Assembly: GCA_037951165.1 (NCBI GenBank)
Contig: JBBDHG010000024.1
Location: 5,423,001 to 5,487,000 of the forward strand
Origin: Lophius americanus
Lineage: Eukaryota; Chordata; Actinopteri; Lophiiformes; Lophiidae
DNA: 64,000 nt
Reading direction: 5' to 3'
Part shown: positions 37,031-51,600 of the stretch, piece after piece
How positions within the stretch are numbered: position 1 is the stretch's first letter
Layout: every line of letters begins with the position of its first letter
Program-made: the position numbers and the translations under genes
Notes under the pieces: generated by a model
The model's database searches: none
The model's input: the letters and a program-made list of their open reading frames with translations, nothing else
What the model was told of the DNA's origin: nothing

Positions 37031-40000
37031 TCCACTATCACTAATAAATGGAAGGTTGGCGATGGATCCAGCTACACGGTGCATCACAACCAAGGTTGGG
37101 CTTTCTAATCTGAACGACATGACTTGCAATGCTGTTAAAACATGCTTCAAGAATGCTGTAGGTACGCAGTCGACACACGAGGTGGAGGAATAACTCAGAC
37201 AGTTTCACACAGGTCAGGTAATGTAATGAATTAGTAGTAGCAGTGATTACAGCTGAGGATTGGCGGGTGATCTGCCCCGCCGCACAAAAACACTCCATTT
37301 TTCTGGCACAGGACTTCTTCGATCAACTAAATGTGGAAGATTAGCCTTGTGAGTGAGGTTTGGTCTTGACACTTTGTTACATGACACCAAAACTCGAGTC
37401 TTGAAGGAGAAAATCCATAAGTGCAGCTTTGTCTGTGAGAGTCCGGATGGGTTACAAGTGAACCGAGAGAACCATCATCAGAAAAGCGAAAGCGTTTTCT
37501 TCTTGGTCTTACTTATTTTTCACCTCCTTCCATCTCCAAAAGTAGAACGTCATTGAGACCAAGAGTGCTTCATTTGGGAATCTCAGGCGGAAAGCATGCA
37601 AGCTTCTTTGCTGCAGCGCCGGGCACCCTCACGTGTCCCCCTCCCTCCATCGGACCATTCACTTCTCTGGGCACATGGAGAGTGTGCAGAGAGTGTGTCA
37701 TTGTTGCTGCTGCTGCTCTGGGTACAAAAAGCTGTTGCCTCTCTTCCATAAAACTTTCTCCCGCCTCCTGGTGCCACCTCCTGTAGTTATATGTGTCAGG
37801 GGGAAGCATTCCCCAGCACTGCTCTCATCATCACCACAGAAGCTGCTGCTACTGTACACAGCCTCTTATCACCCTTCAGTTAATTCAGCAGGAAATGGGC
37901 TTCGGGGGAGGAGAATTCCTTAATTCCGGCTCTACTGGTGGACCGAATCAATATTTTGAATTAAATTTTAAAGGAAAATAAATGACTCTCCCTTTTCTGG
38001 TTGTGATAAAACCATCACTGTACACAATTATATAAAAAGAGTCAAATGGAAACTGACTATTGGAGTTTTTCTAACTGGTAGAGGCAACAGCTATACAAAA
38101 AGCTTTTAATAAAGCTGCTTTTCAATTCTCCCACGATATTTTGATCTTCAGAATGACTACTTGATCATAACCAACAACTAGAAATAAGAGTTAGATTGGT
38201 ATCATTCTTAGTTTAATAAATGTTAAGAAATCTGATTTCCATCGGCACCAAATTGAATCGGCATAATGTTTCCCTGGTTTCATCTTATTTCAAGTCTATG
38301 GTATCGTAAGAGAGAGTAGTTTCCTGAGGTGAAGGAGTTCAATCTTCAGGTGTTCATCCTTCATGTTATCCAACCTTAAGGTTTAAAAACAATGATAACA
38401 TAAGTTTAGGAATTTAGTGGTTTTTAGGGAAATCCCTTCTTTTTTTGTTTTGATGTTGATTTTGAGGAATATGTAAAATTTCAGTAATTTCTCCAATTTT
38501 TAGGATTTTTGTTTTGGGGAATGTATGGTAATAACATTGTTATAAAATAGTTGAACACAACTGTAATAAGACATTACAAAAAAAGTTTTCCTGGTTGCTT
38601 GATGTGTATTTGTACATTCAAAATAAAAGCCCCTTTGTCAAAACGAAACATGACCTTTTTAATTAATTTGAGATAAAATAGTTGTTGCCATATTGAAAAC
38701 ACCATGCAATAAATACACACACCCAAACCCGTATTCTCCACGTTCTGTCTTGTCTTTGTGACCCGGTGTCTTTTATGTGTAAATGTCTTCTGTGTCATTT
38801 CTGTGTCAATCTCAGTTCTGCTTCTCAGTGGGAGTAAATGTGTACAGACCCGCAAACTGCCTCAGGCTCCATGATACATACCTGCAGTCTGCTTGTGAAC
38901 CTGTGTGCTCCTGTGTTATTCAATGTTTGTGTCTTTTTAATTGCATTTTTACATGCCTGCATGTGCTCCACCACAATTCACCCCAAACACACTTTTGATC
39001 CTCTGTTAATGTTCAGATGATGTTTTTGAGAGTGCTGGTAAGCCCCTCTAATGTAATTGTATGAACAATTAACTAACATAAAGATTGTTTCTCCTGCTGC
39101 AGGGACGTGCACAGGCTCTAGTTTATTTTCACATATGTTTGACGTTTTTTTTTTTTGTCTCATGTCTTCCAGGGAGTAAAAGCTGGGAGAACAATGGTCC
39201 CTGTTGGGGCCTTGACAATAGCCATTATGAACTGGGGTTGAGAGAGGAGGGAGGGATGGGGAGGGACAGAAAGAAGCTACAGGAAGCTCTCCTTGCAGCA
39301 CAGTGTCATTTCTCTTCATGTGTCACTTTTCATTGTCCTCCATTTATTTTCCCGAAGTTCTCAAGGGGATCACCAGCTACTTTGCTTCCCAAGCAGGTGT
39401 AAGGTTGCAAAGGATTTTTAATTCAGATAACATGATGCTTAAAGTAGATTATAGATCTCCCAAGGACGGGCTTGTCATTGCGTTGCGCTTAAAGAGGAGG
39501 GAGGGGTACAATATCACTCTTTACCCCCCTTCCTATTGGGCACTGAGCGAGAAAGTGGGTGAGAGGTTGAGGGGTGTTCTAGGATGTGGGAAAGCAGGGA
39601 ATTATTCAGTGAGGTGAATTCTTTAGTGTTGCGAAGGATTTACGGAGACATGGCGTTGTATGCTGTTTGTTTCGAGGGTATTTATTGTTCTCAAGTTGCC
39701 TTTCCGGTTTCTCCCTCTTTCATTACATTTTGATATGAACAGTAAAGTCTCTGGCAGGGAATCTTGGGGATGGACTTAGCCGGTCCTCCCCCTCACCCTA
39801 TCGCAAAACCAGCCCCTCGATGCTCTACACATCCTGCGCCTCTCTTTATCACAATGACCGGGTGGCACTACATGACTGAGAGTAACCCCAGTGCCTGTTT
39901 CTGTTGAGCCAATCGTTATGACTTCCTAGTGTCTCCCCACTACCACCCACACACCCTTCACCCCTGAACACAACTCGGGCTTTTCTTCTCTTCTGGTGTG

Positions 40001-40555
40001 TGAATGGTGCCAAGCCAGTGGCCCTTCAGCATTTAAACTAGACGCCTCCGACTGGATGTTACATTAAAACATCCAGTATGTGGCAGTGAAGAAGAACAAA
40101 GGTAAGGAGGTTATGATAATGTACATGACACAGAAGAAAAAGCTGCAGAATTGGAGACAACGATGTGCTCGCCGTTGGTCCTCGAGGTCACTAAATTAAT
40201 CACGACATCCGTACGTGGAGATTTAAAAAAAATTTTTTTCTAATTCTTCGTGTCCTTTGCCTTGTATTGCTTTAATTATGGCTAAACTGTCCCCGAGGAT
40301 TTACAGATCTACTGTTCTCTTTAAGCCATAGGCATTGAGAAAAAAAAAATAGGGATGAAATTAGTCCAGTATGCAAACTAGTCCAGTATGCAATTCAGTA
40401 TGGGTGTAAAACTCCGCCTGTAAACATCCTTAACACACACACCCCAGCATATGTGTGCCTTTCACAAATTGATAGTTTCTATTATTTCGTGACAATGGAC
40501 CCTGTTGGTGGGTGGGATATATTAGGCAGTAAGTAATCATTCAATTCTTGCAGTT
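37031..40555. other. intergenic, no gene recognised
   Basis: Spacer upstream of acsl. Slightly higher G+C around 37550-37900 and 39160-40080. ORFs up to about 105 codons are present on both strands but show no protein similarity that I recognise and no exon-like boundaries. Confidence 0.4.
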
Positions 40556-40559
40556 CATA

Positions 40560-40890
40560 TCTTTGAAGGTTGAAATATGGGCAGGTGCCCAATTGTGATG
40601 GCTAGACGACCGGGTCAGAGCCTCTCCAGAACTGCAGATCTTGTTGGATGTTCCCAGTCTGCAGCGGTAAGAAGCTACCAAAGTAGTCTAAGGAAGGACA
40701 AGCGGTGAACTAGCGACAGGTCATGGGCGCCCAAGGCTCATTTATACATGTGGGGAGCAAAGTCTAACATGTGCTGCCTTATTTCACAGATGCTTTAACA
40801 CAAATTCTGCAGAAACAGTTGGTGCTGGATCTGATGGAAGGGTGTCTCAACACACCCTGATCACAGAGCTGTTTTTGTGGCAAAAAGCTG
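40560..40890 (+). mobile_element. second Tc1-like relic, internally deleted
   Basis: Reads like the N-terminal part of a Tc1-type transposase gene ('tcagagcctctccagaactgcagatcttg', 'agcgacaggtcatgggcg', 'caaggctcatttatac', 'acagttggtgctggatctgatggaa') joined straight to its 3' end ('gagctgtttttgtggcaaaaa'). The middle is gone and stops interrupt the frame. A different Tc1 lineage from 32940-33557. Confidence 0.7.
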
Positions 40891-42607
40891 CACTCTGGAT
40901 GTGGTGGTAACATTATTTTCAAAGATCATGAAGCTCTCTAGGCGTGGATATTCGTATTGATCTGGTGTGTCACCATGGCGATGATGCATTTGATTAAGAG
41001 ATTTTTTTTCTGTAGCCTGGAATCTATTTTGCAAATATTCAGGTTGTTGCTACAATGGTATGTATGAGAGCTCTCTTTCCCTTTGGTTTTCTCTCGGCCA
41101 GTTGCGATTGAGTATCGTTTGGATAGTAGAGGAGACGTTTACGGTTAACTCCACTGATTTCAGTCGCCAAAATCTGGTAACACGTGTTGGAATTTTACTG
41201 CATACGAGAAAGAGGTTGTATATAAGTGCGCTAAAAGTCTGTATCTTAAAAACATGTGAGGTGAGTGAACGTCTGTAGTACACGCCTCATTGACATGCAT
41301 ATATGTAAAAGCCAGGTTTTCACAAGTATAAAAAACTAGTTGAATGAACAAAAACATCTCCAGTTCATTCTTCTGCGTGTCTGACAGCTAGTAAGTTCAT
41401 GAATATAACAGTTGTTTGTTGTCCAGTACGGCTACGGATGGAATATCATCGGTTGTTACTTTATTTATTCATTTTACTTTACATAGCTGTACTGTAACTG
41501 GTTTGAAGTTATGACATAGCAGCAATTTGAAAAGAAAAATGTTATTTAATATAAGTAAAATCTTTAATTTCTCTCCCATTTAAAATGCACTGAACTTCAG
41601 CTCCTATGGGGGAATATTGATTAGCTGTCTGACTCTCAATTAGAAGTACTTGCTACCTTTTTTTTCTTTAAAAAAAAAAAATGGAAATCTTTTTAATTTG
41701 GGCAGTTTGATGGAGAAATTTAAGTCAGAAGACTGAGAATGAAGAAAAAATGAATGATTTATTACAACACATGTGTGATAATTATTCAATTAGAAAGTCT
41801 TTGGCACTCAGACTCTCCAGGGAGATTATGATCAAAGGTATTTTTGTCCTGGCCAAGACAGTTGCGTGTAATTTACCGCAAATATTTTTATACAGCTTAA
41901 GCTAAAGCTCATGCCTTTTAAGGGGTCCTTAAGTTGTGCGTCTCATAACTGCTTTCTTCAGATTTTTTATATTCATGTGATTGGGGATGATTGCTGTTGT
42001 GATCATTTGTGCACATGCAGTACTTGAATCTAAACACAGGGGGCAGCAGTGCTTAGCCTGCCGAAAAACGAAAAGAATTCAGCTTATTATTATTGTGCTG
42101 CGTTCAATGTCAATCATTTGCAAATCCATTCAGTATTATCTCCCTGACAGTTATTATATATTTTTGAGTTTTTCCACTAGCAGGAGTATCTCTTTGTTTG
42201 GAAACACAGTCCGCTTGTTTTCAAATTATTATTATTTTTAAAAGTTGAATATCATCACTTGGTCTATTTTTCATTGTTGCATCATTCATGTTTTCCAATT
42301 TGTACATTCCTGTTTGGTTTCATCTGTTGTTGTTTTTAGATGAATGTGTTTTTTATTCATCTATTTGTGAGGCTCGCTCTGGAAAGAATTTTACCACATG
42401 TTGCATGATTTTACGTTTGACAAAAAAACTCATGACTTTTAATTCAACTTTTCAACTGATTTTTACAGCCGAGATAAAATATCAAATACACAAAGAATAC
42501 ATGTTTCAGAGTGATTTGAAAGGACATACTGAATCTTGTTGTATTATGGCGTCATCTGCAGAAAATTCAACGGTATCAATCTTTGTTTGTTTTTTCTTGC
42601 CTTTTAG
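40891..42607. other. upstream region of acsl
   Basis: No coding exon seen. The acsl start exon is preceded by a splice acceptor, so at least one 5'UTR exon must lie upstream, possibly here; I could not place it. A CTCF-like motif is at 42034-42051. Confidence 0.4.
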
Positions 42608-42609
42608 TG

Positions 42610-45600
42610 ATGCATTTCCAGGAGTGGTTACGGTCGCTGCGTTCCAGTGCTGGATTCAAAAAGTCTGACTCAGAGGACATTTGGAGTCTCCTGCCGTCTC
42701 TGCCGCTGTCCTCCTTCTCGCTGTCCTCGCTATCTCCTTCCTCTCTGTTGGGTCTCGGAGCCCTGGCCTCTCTCACTGCGTACTGGCTGGTGACCCGTCC
42801 TCGACCCATGCTTCCTCCCTGTGATCTCCAAGCCCAGTCTGTAGCCGTTAATGTGAGTTCATTTGGTCGTTGTCGCCATCAGTGTGTTATGGCTCACATG
42901 AATAGTACATAAAGTTGTTGTTTTGGTTGCAGGGAGATCCTAATTGCAGACGATCAGCTCTCCTTAAAGATGACTCATTGCTGGAGTTCTACTACGATGA
43001 CACCAGGACGGCCTTTGACATTTTCCAGAGAGGCCTGAGGATCACAGGTGGAGACAACATGTTTATTATTGAACTTAATCCTCAGTCTTATTGAGTGATT
43101 ATATCAAATACATTAAATTAGATCTGACGTATTTCAGTCACAGGGCTGTTAATATTGAAAAGAGTCAAATACCTTTTGTCTCTTGTCCATTAATACATGG
43201 GGATGAAAAATAATTTAAGTGTTATGAACATCCTGGTCTATATTTTCTAGAATTTGCTATGTTTGCAAAATGGACATAATGATTATTCAACAATCTTAAG
43301 TAAATTACTGGTAGAATAACAGCAGTGAATCTAAAACTAGACCTTTAAAGATCGCAATAAGTTTCCTGCCTTTGTCAAATAAAGTCCTGAAATAATGGGT
43401 TACAAAGGTATTGTCATTTGTAGCTTTGTCTGGTTTCGATTGAACTATATGTTCACGCCCACAATGTGCTGGGGTCCATGATTTATAATATTGTGGGAGT
43501 TTCAACTATTTTATTCTTAATTTGTATGAGGCCTTTACAGGGCTGATATTGTGTTGCCCTTGTCTGTCCACCAATACACTATGAGGCATATTCTATCCAC
43601 GATTCAATAAACAGTGCTAGACGGACTTCAATTAGATTTTACACATACATTGTGGGAGCCCTAAAGGTATGCATCTTATGATTGGTTTCTTCGCTTTCCT
43701 TATTTTACATTGTTAGGGACATTTGAATGTAGATTTTTATGCAACTTTGTTCCCATTCACCAGTAACAGAGGTAATGGTCCATCCACATCAGCACAAATT
43801 GAGTCAGGAGCTGAGACTTTTTTTGTCGCTCGTTTTTTCATCGTGATAAGACTTCAAATCTAATCACCTGTTCCCTCCCACCAGGACCATACTTTTAATA
43901 AAACGTTATTGAAATACGAGCACAATCTGAGTTATCCCGATCTAAAAAAAACTCCCACAGAGACAAAAAGAATATATCACATGACCTCCAACCCTCTGCT
44001 GTAGGTTATCGTAACCTAGTACAACAAGTACAACAAGAGAACAAGTACAACAAGAGAACAAGACAACAAATACAACAAGACAACAAATACAACAAAGCAA
44101 CAAAGAAATGTCCAATGATGATCATTACATGGTTCTGTGTGTGTGTGTTTGGTTGCAACTACATATTACTATATAAATATTTCATGCTTGTTACTTTCAG
44201 GTGATGGCCCGTGTCTTGGTTTCAGGAAGCCGGGTCAGGCATACCAGTGGATCTCCTACACTGAGGTGTGATTTTGTATGTTATCCTCCAGTCACTGTGT
44301 CGTCAGCCACGATCACATCTGTTTGTTGCATCTCTACTCAGGTGGCAGAGAGAGCACAGCTCCTGGGATCTGGTCTGCTCGCTAAAGGCTGCCAGCCGAA
44401 CCCAGAACAGTTTGTTGGGATATTTGCACAGAACAGACCAGAGGTATGACCTCATCACCATTTTTTTGTACTGTGTCGTTTGTTCCCACGCTGAATCCTT
44501 TCAGCTCCGAGGCAAGAACCGTCCAGATTTAAAAAGTTATCTAATCCTTTCTAAACAGGCCTTAAATTTCTATTTCACCTCTTAATAGTGACTAAAAACT
44601 TCTTGAACTCGGATTTGTCCTGGTTCCTCAGGCCGTTAACCAAACTGCTTAAATTAAACAAGATATTTTTCACGCCAAAATTATATTTTTCTCATATTCA
44701 TTTTATGAGTGCATGATCAAAGTTTCCTGTTTCTTCAGTTTAAAATAAATTTTTGTTTTGCTTTCTTTCTCACTCTCTGGAAAAATATAATATTTTTATA
44801 GGGACACTATGATATGGCTATGCTTGAATATTAGTCCTAATTTAGGATCTATTTTTCTAATTGAAGAAAGAGAAAATGATTAAAAAAAATATGATAACAG
44901 CACTGGAAGAGTGTCAAAGTAATATCTGAATTTATAGAATCATATTTTATGCAGAAGTTGTTGTTTTTTAAAGATGGCGGCGCTTCAAGTTTATTATGCT
45001 CACACCTTTTTATCTCTGTTTATATTCATCACCATTTTTGTTGCATTTAGTACACATGACCCGACTTTTGGGTTTAATGTTTTCATATGAACCCGTTTGA
45101 TGTGGAAAAATAAAGGAGTCACGATTAGAGTTTGGAGACATGTACTGAAGGTATTTTGCATGAGATTTACTGGTATCAGTGCATCCTTAAAGGACATATT
45201 AGATGACTAAGATCATTTAATGTTGTTTTGAAGGCACACATCTCATCAGACCAATCTATACATCAAGTTGTTCAATTGAACGTAGTTTTTTTAAACATGA
45301 AGTGAATGCACAGAGCCGATCATGACTCCCTCCAAGAGTTCTCTGTGTGTGGAGACTACAAATGAGGAAAAGTGCTGTTTTGTCTCCCTCTGCTGGTGAC
45401 AGTGGATCATCTCAGAACTGGCCTGCTACACCTACTCTATGGCAGTGGTGCCTCTCTATGACACGCTAGGACTGGAGGCCATGGTCCACATCCTCATCCT
45501 GGGTGAGAAAACCTGAATCTCAATATTACACCAATGACATCACCATTTCAGGAAAAGGTTCACCAAAAAATCTATTGCTAATTTGGGGATTGAGTGTGAT

Positions 45601-48600
45601 GCACACGTTAGATGGATGGGGGCAGGGATAGATAGATAGATACTTTAAAATAGAGAGATAAATACATTAACCATCCCCAGAGCAGTTAGTATTGCAGTAG
45701 TTATTGTATTTGCAACCTCAATAAAGATACTGGATAAAATATTGCTGGAAACGAAAGAGGTGTTATTATATTACTCAGTTTTCAGATTTTTAACTAAATC
45801 ACAATTATTTAGAAAAATTGCACAAAATGCTAAAAAAGAATGCATGCTGGTATGAAAAAGGTCCAGGATTATTTTATCAAATAATTTGTAGGATCAACAC
45901 TAAAAGTGTATACTCAAAAGGCAGGTGCCAAGAAATAATAAATTTTACAACTACAGACTACCTAGGCATATGCGAACAAGGATTCGTCTCACACCCACCC
46001 TCTACACACACACATCCCAACCTAAAGGTCACCTCATGACTTATCGATGCATTGAGATGAGCCTACTTATCCGAGGTTACTTTTGGTGAATCATGGTAGC
46101 AACATAGAGGTGGAGATAGATGAGAATTGTTAAGAAATATCCTCTTGACATCTAGAAATTAAGTCTGCACACAATTAATTTACGACAGCAGACATGTTAA
46201 AGTTGTGATCCCAAGGGTTGAGCTGCTGCCTCCCTGTGGGCCATGAAGGTACTGCAGCCCACCTGCAGTACCTTCATGGCATTTGAGGGAATTTAAAATG
46301 TCTTATTTGTAATCTATCCGGCCTTTGTTGAATTCTCAGTGTCATGGCTATTGTTCCAGTCATAGTTTTAATTGTCTGCCTAACAAAGCAGAACTGCTGA
46401 AGTATTGAAAATTTACTATTTTCTTTAGGTTGAAATTGTTGGGGGTTGTAATTTGTTAAACTTCACATAATTACATTTTATTATCCATCAGGTGTCAAAC
46501 ATGTTTATACTGTGTGTGTAATTAATTTCTAATTTGTTAAATTAAAAGGGGTTTGTGTATGTGGATGAATTATTATTTTTGCACTGCATTTCCGTACACA
46601 TACATTCACTGTTATATCTAGTAGTTTAAGAAATGTATAGGGAAATACTTTTGTGAGTTGATTAAAACTGTGTTTTGAGGTTTGGTTGGGTTTCACATTT
46701 GTCCAGATCTTCTTAAGTTTGGGAATTACCTCCTACTTGACTGTATGAAGCAAGCAAGGACTGTAGGCATACATGGAGCAGAGAGGTTGGAGTCCCTATT
46801 CTGGTCTATTGTTAGATCCAGGCACAAAAGCACTAAGGTTTAGGCTGCATAGATATTGAGTAAAAATGCATTTCATTCGAACTCAAGAACATTTAACCAA
46901 AAGCACAGTGTGCGTTTGGTATCAACATGTTTGTAAATTATTCATATTCCCTGATTTTTACTGTCAGATGTAATTGTCCAGCATTATGTTTCTGTAATAA
47001 ATACATTTGGTACATAGATAGATACTTTATTAATCCCCAAAGGGGAAATTTAGTTGTTAAAGCCGCTCAAACAAACCGCATTCTAAAGGTGACAAAAATG
47101 TAAGACATGCTATATAATAGGACATCTTATAGACATGTATAGATTACTCTATATCCATAAATATATATAAAGACAGAATATTAATAAATAGAAAATACAC
47201 ATGTATATTAAAATAAAAGCATAAAGTGCATGCAAATATAAAGAAAAGGGAAAGAGTTCTATTTTAATCCATATTTATATATGGTAATAGAGAGAGAGCA
47301 TGTGTAGCATATGCAACATTACCCCGTTCTATTTCGAGTTTGATTGTAATTATTATTATTATTATTTGGGCCGTCACAGAGGTATTTATAAGTTTACAGG
47401 TATCGGACTGACTCCACACCCTAAATTGATGACGACCCTCTGTGGTATGCCCAAACTCTGGGATATCAATACATGAAAGTTGGATTAGTGAATGTTTAAG
47501 CAACAAAGGCTCACTTTTAAGATGATGATATCTCACAAACTATATGTTGTAGCTTCACCAATGTTTACAGATCTATTATGTACAATATGTGTAATGGCTG
47601 TAATTACATAATCATCAATAGTTAATAACTATGTAATTACATAGTTGTGCTTTTTTATATTTTGAATCCAATTATAGTTTTAATTTTTGCGGTTTCCGTG
47701 CAGGATGGCCATCTTCTCTTGCAAATTATCCGTTCTAGCGTCGATCTCTTTGGAAATATAATGGACTATATATAATGTTATTACATAGTTATTGACTAAC
47801 ATTTAATAACTTATTTCATTGTTGTACCTCATTATATTTTGAATTCAATTTTAGTTTGTGTGGTTTCCATGGCGGATCTTGTCTCACAAACTATACATTC
47901 AAGCTTTTGATCTCCATATGACATTGGTTTATTCGAAATTTCCAATTCCAATTTCTAATCATGTTTGCATTGGATTTCCTGCTGTGGGTTGTTAGCTGAA
48001 GTCTCTCTGGTGCTCTGTGACCGTGAGGAGAAGGCGGCATCTCTGCTAGAGATCAAGGAGAACGACTCGAATCTGAAGCTCTCCTGCCTCGTCCTCTTCA
48101 ACGACTTCAGCGATGCCTTAGTGGAGAGGGCGAGGAAATGCGAGGTGGAGGTTTTGAAACTGGAGCAGCTCATGGTGAGCAGGGTGGAAGTACCCAAATC
48201 CCTTTAATGCTGACTCATTTCAGATGATCCCCTTTAATTTAGTCATCGATGGTGATAAGTAAATTGACGTTGCATAACTCCTCTTTGTCCACATCTTAGG
48301 AGCTGGGAAGGCAGAACCTCAAAGATCCTGTGGTGAGTTTGTCTCTCAGCTGCTACATCAAACTGGTCCCAGTAAATATCTAATCCCCCTCTAAATGCTT
48401 GGATGACAGTTGTGTAGTTGCTCCTGTCCCATAAGATGTCATTAACACTCACTTGTTAACATGGCTTTAATTAAGAGTGGAGGAAACCTGTTGTCTTCTT
48501 CTCCTGTTTCATTGCTGCCTACTGTAGCCGCCCCAGCCTCAGGATCTGGCCGTGGTTTGCTTCACCAGTGGAACCACAGGTACCGCCTGATTTAATTTGA

Positions 48601-51600
48601 CTCTAATTATCCTCCCTTTAAGAAGTGTCCTTCAGTGCCCACTAAAAGCCTCTCTTTATGACACTGCTGTAGTTTCCTTTGCTGTGCAGGGCACTGCAAT
48701 AATGTCTTGTTTATTTATCCAGGGAAACCCAAGGGAGCCATGATCACCCACGGAAACATCGCCTCCAACACTTCCTCTGTCATTAAGATCCTGGAGGTCT
48801 GTCTACACTTCCACCTCCTTGTCTAATTGAGAACAGCCTCAGTGCTAGCATCACTTCCCATCTGCTTGTATCCCCAAACCTCTCCCTGCTGTGTCTAATG
48901 GTATGATTAATTTGCTGTTTGATTGTCCCTGTCGCTGCGAGGTACTTTAGCTAATTGCCCCTGTATAAAGATTTTGCTATCTAACTGCTACGGAAGAACA
49001 CATGCGGCGTGTTTGATTGCCTGTGAGGCGTCGCCGCATGCTGCTGCCTCGCCTTTATCTCTCCCCTGTGCTTTGCTCATTTTGCCTTTGGTTTCCTCTC
49101 AGGGTTCGTTTGTGATCCGACAGGAGGATGTATCGATCTCTTACCTGCCGCTGGCCCACATGTTTGAGAGGATGATTCAGGTAGTCCATCCTCTACTTTC
49201 ACCTGATTTTTGTGTGTAAACCCCAAACTAAAGTCCTTTTCTGACGCAGGTTTCAATGTTCTGCCATGGGGCCAGAGTGGGCTTCTACCAAGGTGACATA
49301 TCGCTTCTTATGGATGACATTAAAACTCTCAAACCCACCTTCTTCCCTGTTGTGCCTCGTTTACTCAATCGCATCCATGACAAGGTCAGTAAACAGATCC
49401 ACATCTCATTTACTTCATGTCCAGATGTGTTTCATATCTGTGCTGTTTCCACTGGTTTCCTTAAAGATTCTGGGTTCAGTGAACTCTCCGTTGCGCCGGG
49501 CTTTGCTTCATTACGCCGTGAGGAGGAAGCAGTCAGAGCTCAGCAGCGGCGTTGTACGGAACAACAGTCTGTGGGACAAACTGGTGTTCAACAGGATTCA
49601 GGTCAGTGGCTGAAAGCTCAGGGCTACTTCCTTCAGGATCATAATTACCTCTGGAAACCAGAGGTGGAGGATGTCATGAAACTACTCGTGTTCTTTTTTT
49701 TTTGTACATTTTCTGTCAGCAAAACATCTCAAACATGTCAACTGGTTTGGAGGAGATTTTATGAAGGGGCTGAACTTGGGTCATAGGAGAGCTAATTAAT
49801 TTCGATCTAGATCCCGGAACACCTCACTAGTTGCAAGGCAGGGCCTTTGTCAACATTTTAATGAAATAAAATGTTTAAAAGAAGATTATGAGCATCACAA
49901 GAGTTCTTGTCATGACATGGGAATTTTAAACCTCAAAATACCTGGTTTGAATTGAAATTTTTTGATCATAAAGGTATAGTGGTGAGGTTTAGGGATTTTT
50001 ATGTCTAGGTGCGTCTCACAAAGCAGCTCTGCTATTAAACTCCATTTAAGTCCTGGAATCGCTTTTGTACTTCAATTTTTCTATAAAAAAAAAAAAACAA
50101 GAGGAGGAGAAAAACTCATTTATGGTCAACTCTTGACACCCTGTGCTCCTCAATTCTGATCTGGATAAAGGGGACGGTATCTTTTGAGGGTGGGCGTGTG
50201 ATTATGATTCGTATATTAACTGAAAAGTGTCGAGACCTGGCATTGCCACCAATATGTAGCATAGACGGTCCGAAGTCAGAATGATTCAAATGGATATCTG
50301 GGAAAGTTAAATGTATTCATTATCGAGGAAAATCATATTTTTGATTATAAAATAATACGAAATGTAGGGAGTTTCCCTTGTTAAGGAATTGACTGGTATT
50401 ACTAAAAGTAATCCTGTGTGAGATAGATCAGGGTTAAGAATGCCATCATATGAGTATTTGCTAAGCTCTGGTCTAATAATTTTTGTGATGAAATAGTCTG
50501 AACTTTTGTCTGAGATGTTAAGGTTTTAGTGATAATGGAATTCTCCCCCACCACCAATCAAGAGAGGAGGTGGGTGAAGGCGTTTTTTTCATCCGTCATC
50601 GATGGCTTCTGGGGCACGACTTGAAAATTGTAAAATATTTTTTAACAAGAACAATGAGTGCTGAAGCAGCATTTGCAGAACAAATCATACTATTCAACAT
50701 TTAAAAAAAAACAACCTTTCTACACACTTTCGTATTAAATAACTTGTTTGCGTTATTTTTGCCTCAAAGTTACCAGTGGTTATAAGTTAAACTTATTATA
50801 TGAGTTGATTAGTCTCAGGTGAGGGTCTCAATAGCATAATTCAATTCATATTTTGCAAACTTTAAGTATTTAATTTGCATTTAACATGAAATTCCAGTTC
50901 AGACCTACAAACCAGTAACTTCTTCAGAAATCAAGCCTCAAACAAACTTTAACACATATTGGTTTCCAGTTTGTCAAGTCATCATTATGTACATTTTTTA
51001 AGCACTTTATAGCCATACATGTGGGCCAGCAGCTCTGTAAGTAGTCAAAAACCTGCAAGAAAGATTTATCTCCAACAATTGGTGCCAAACTCTCCCAGAA
51101 CATATTGGTCCTGTGGGAGTGTATATAGGAAGCAGGGACACAGAAGAACAAGAACCAAGTGATTTTGGCTCCGTTATGATCAGTGCAGATGGGAAAACAT
51201 GGTCTGAATCTAAATATGTCTAAGACAATAAATGTTATCTTCAAACTACCCTGTTGGCTTTCCTCCTTAAATGTCACTCCCTCACAACACATGACTGAAT
51301 GATATAGGAAGTTTTCCAATGCATACGACTGGAGGGATTAAGATTCGCACTAAAAGCATCTCTGAAATACTTCCACATTACCTGGGGCCATATTCTGAAA
51401 ACTTATTGGTACAACAGTTGCATCTAAGAATAAAATTCTTAATGCATTTTTTTTTCTTTTTTAAATTTCTGTGAATTTCCACTTAATGTTTAGACAAGAA
51501 GAGTTTGGGAAAGTTAAATTATTCTCAAACCATCTGAGCACTCTAGAGAGCCACAAAATGGAGAATAGTAGCCGTTCTGGAGAGTGGAGGAGGACTTTAA

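Noticed and set aside
36774..37298. Short ORFs on the strand opposite the LINE
   Set aside because: Antisense shadows of the reverse-transcriptase relic.
39181..39231. Small ORF beginning MVPVGALTIAIMNWG
   Set aside because: Too short, no family, no supporting splice signals.
42576..42809. Minus-strand ORF over acsl exon 1
   Set aside because: Antisense of a Ser/Leu-rich coding exon.
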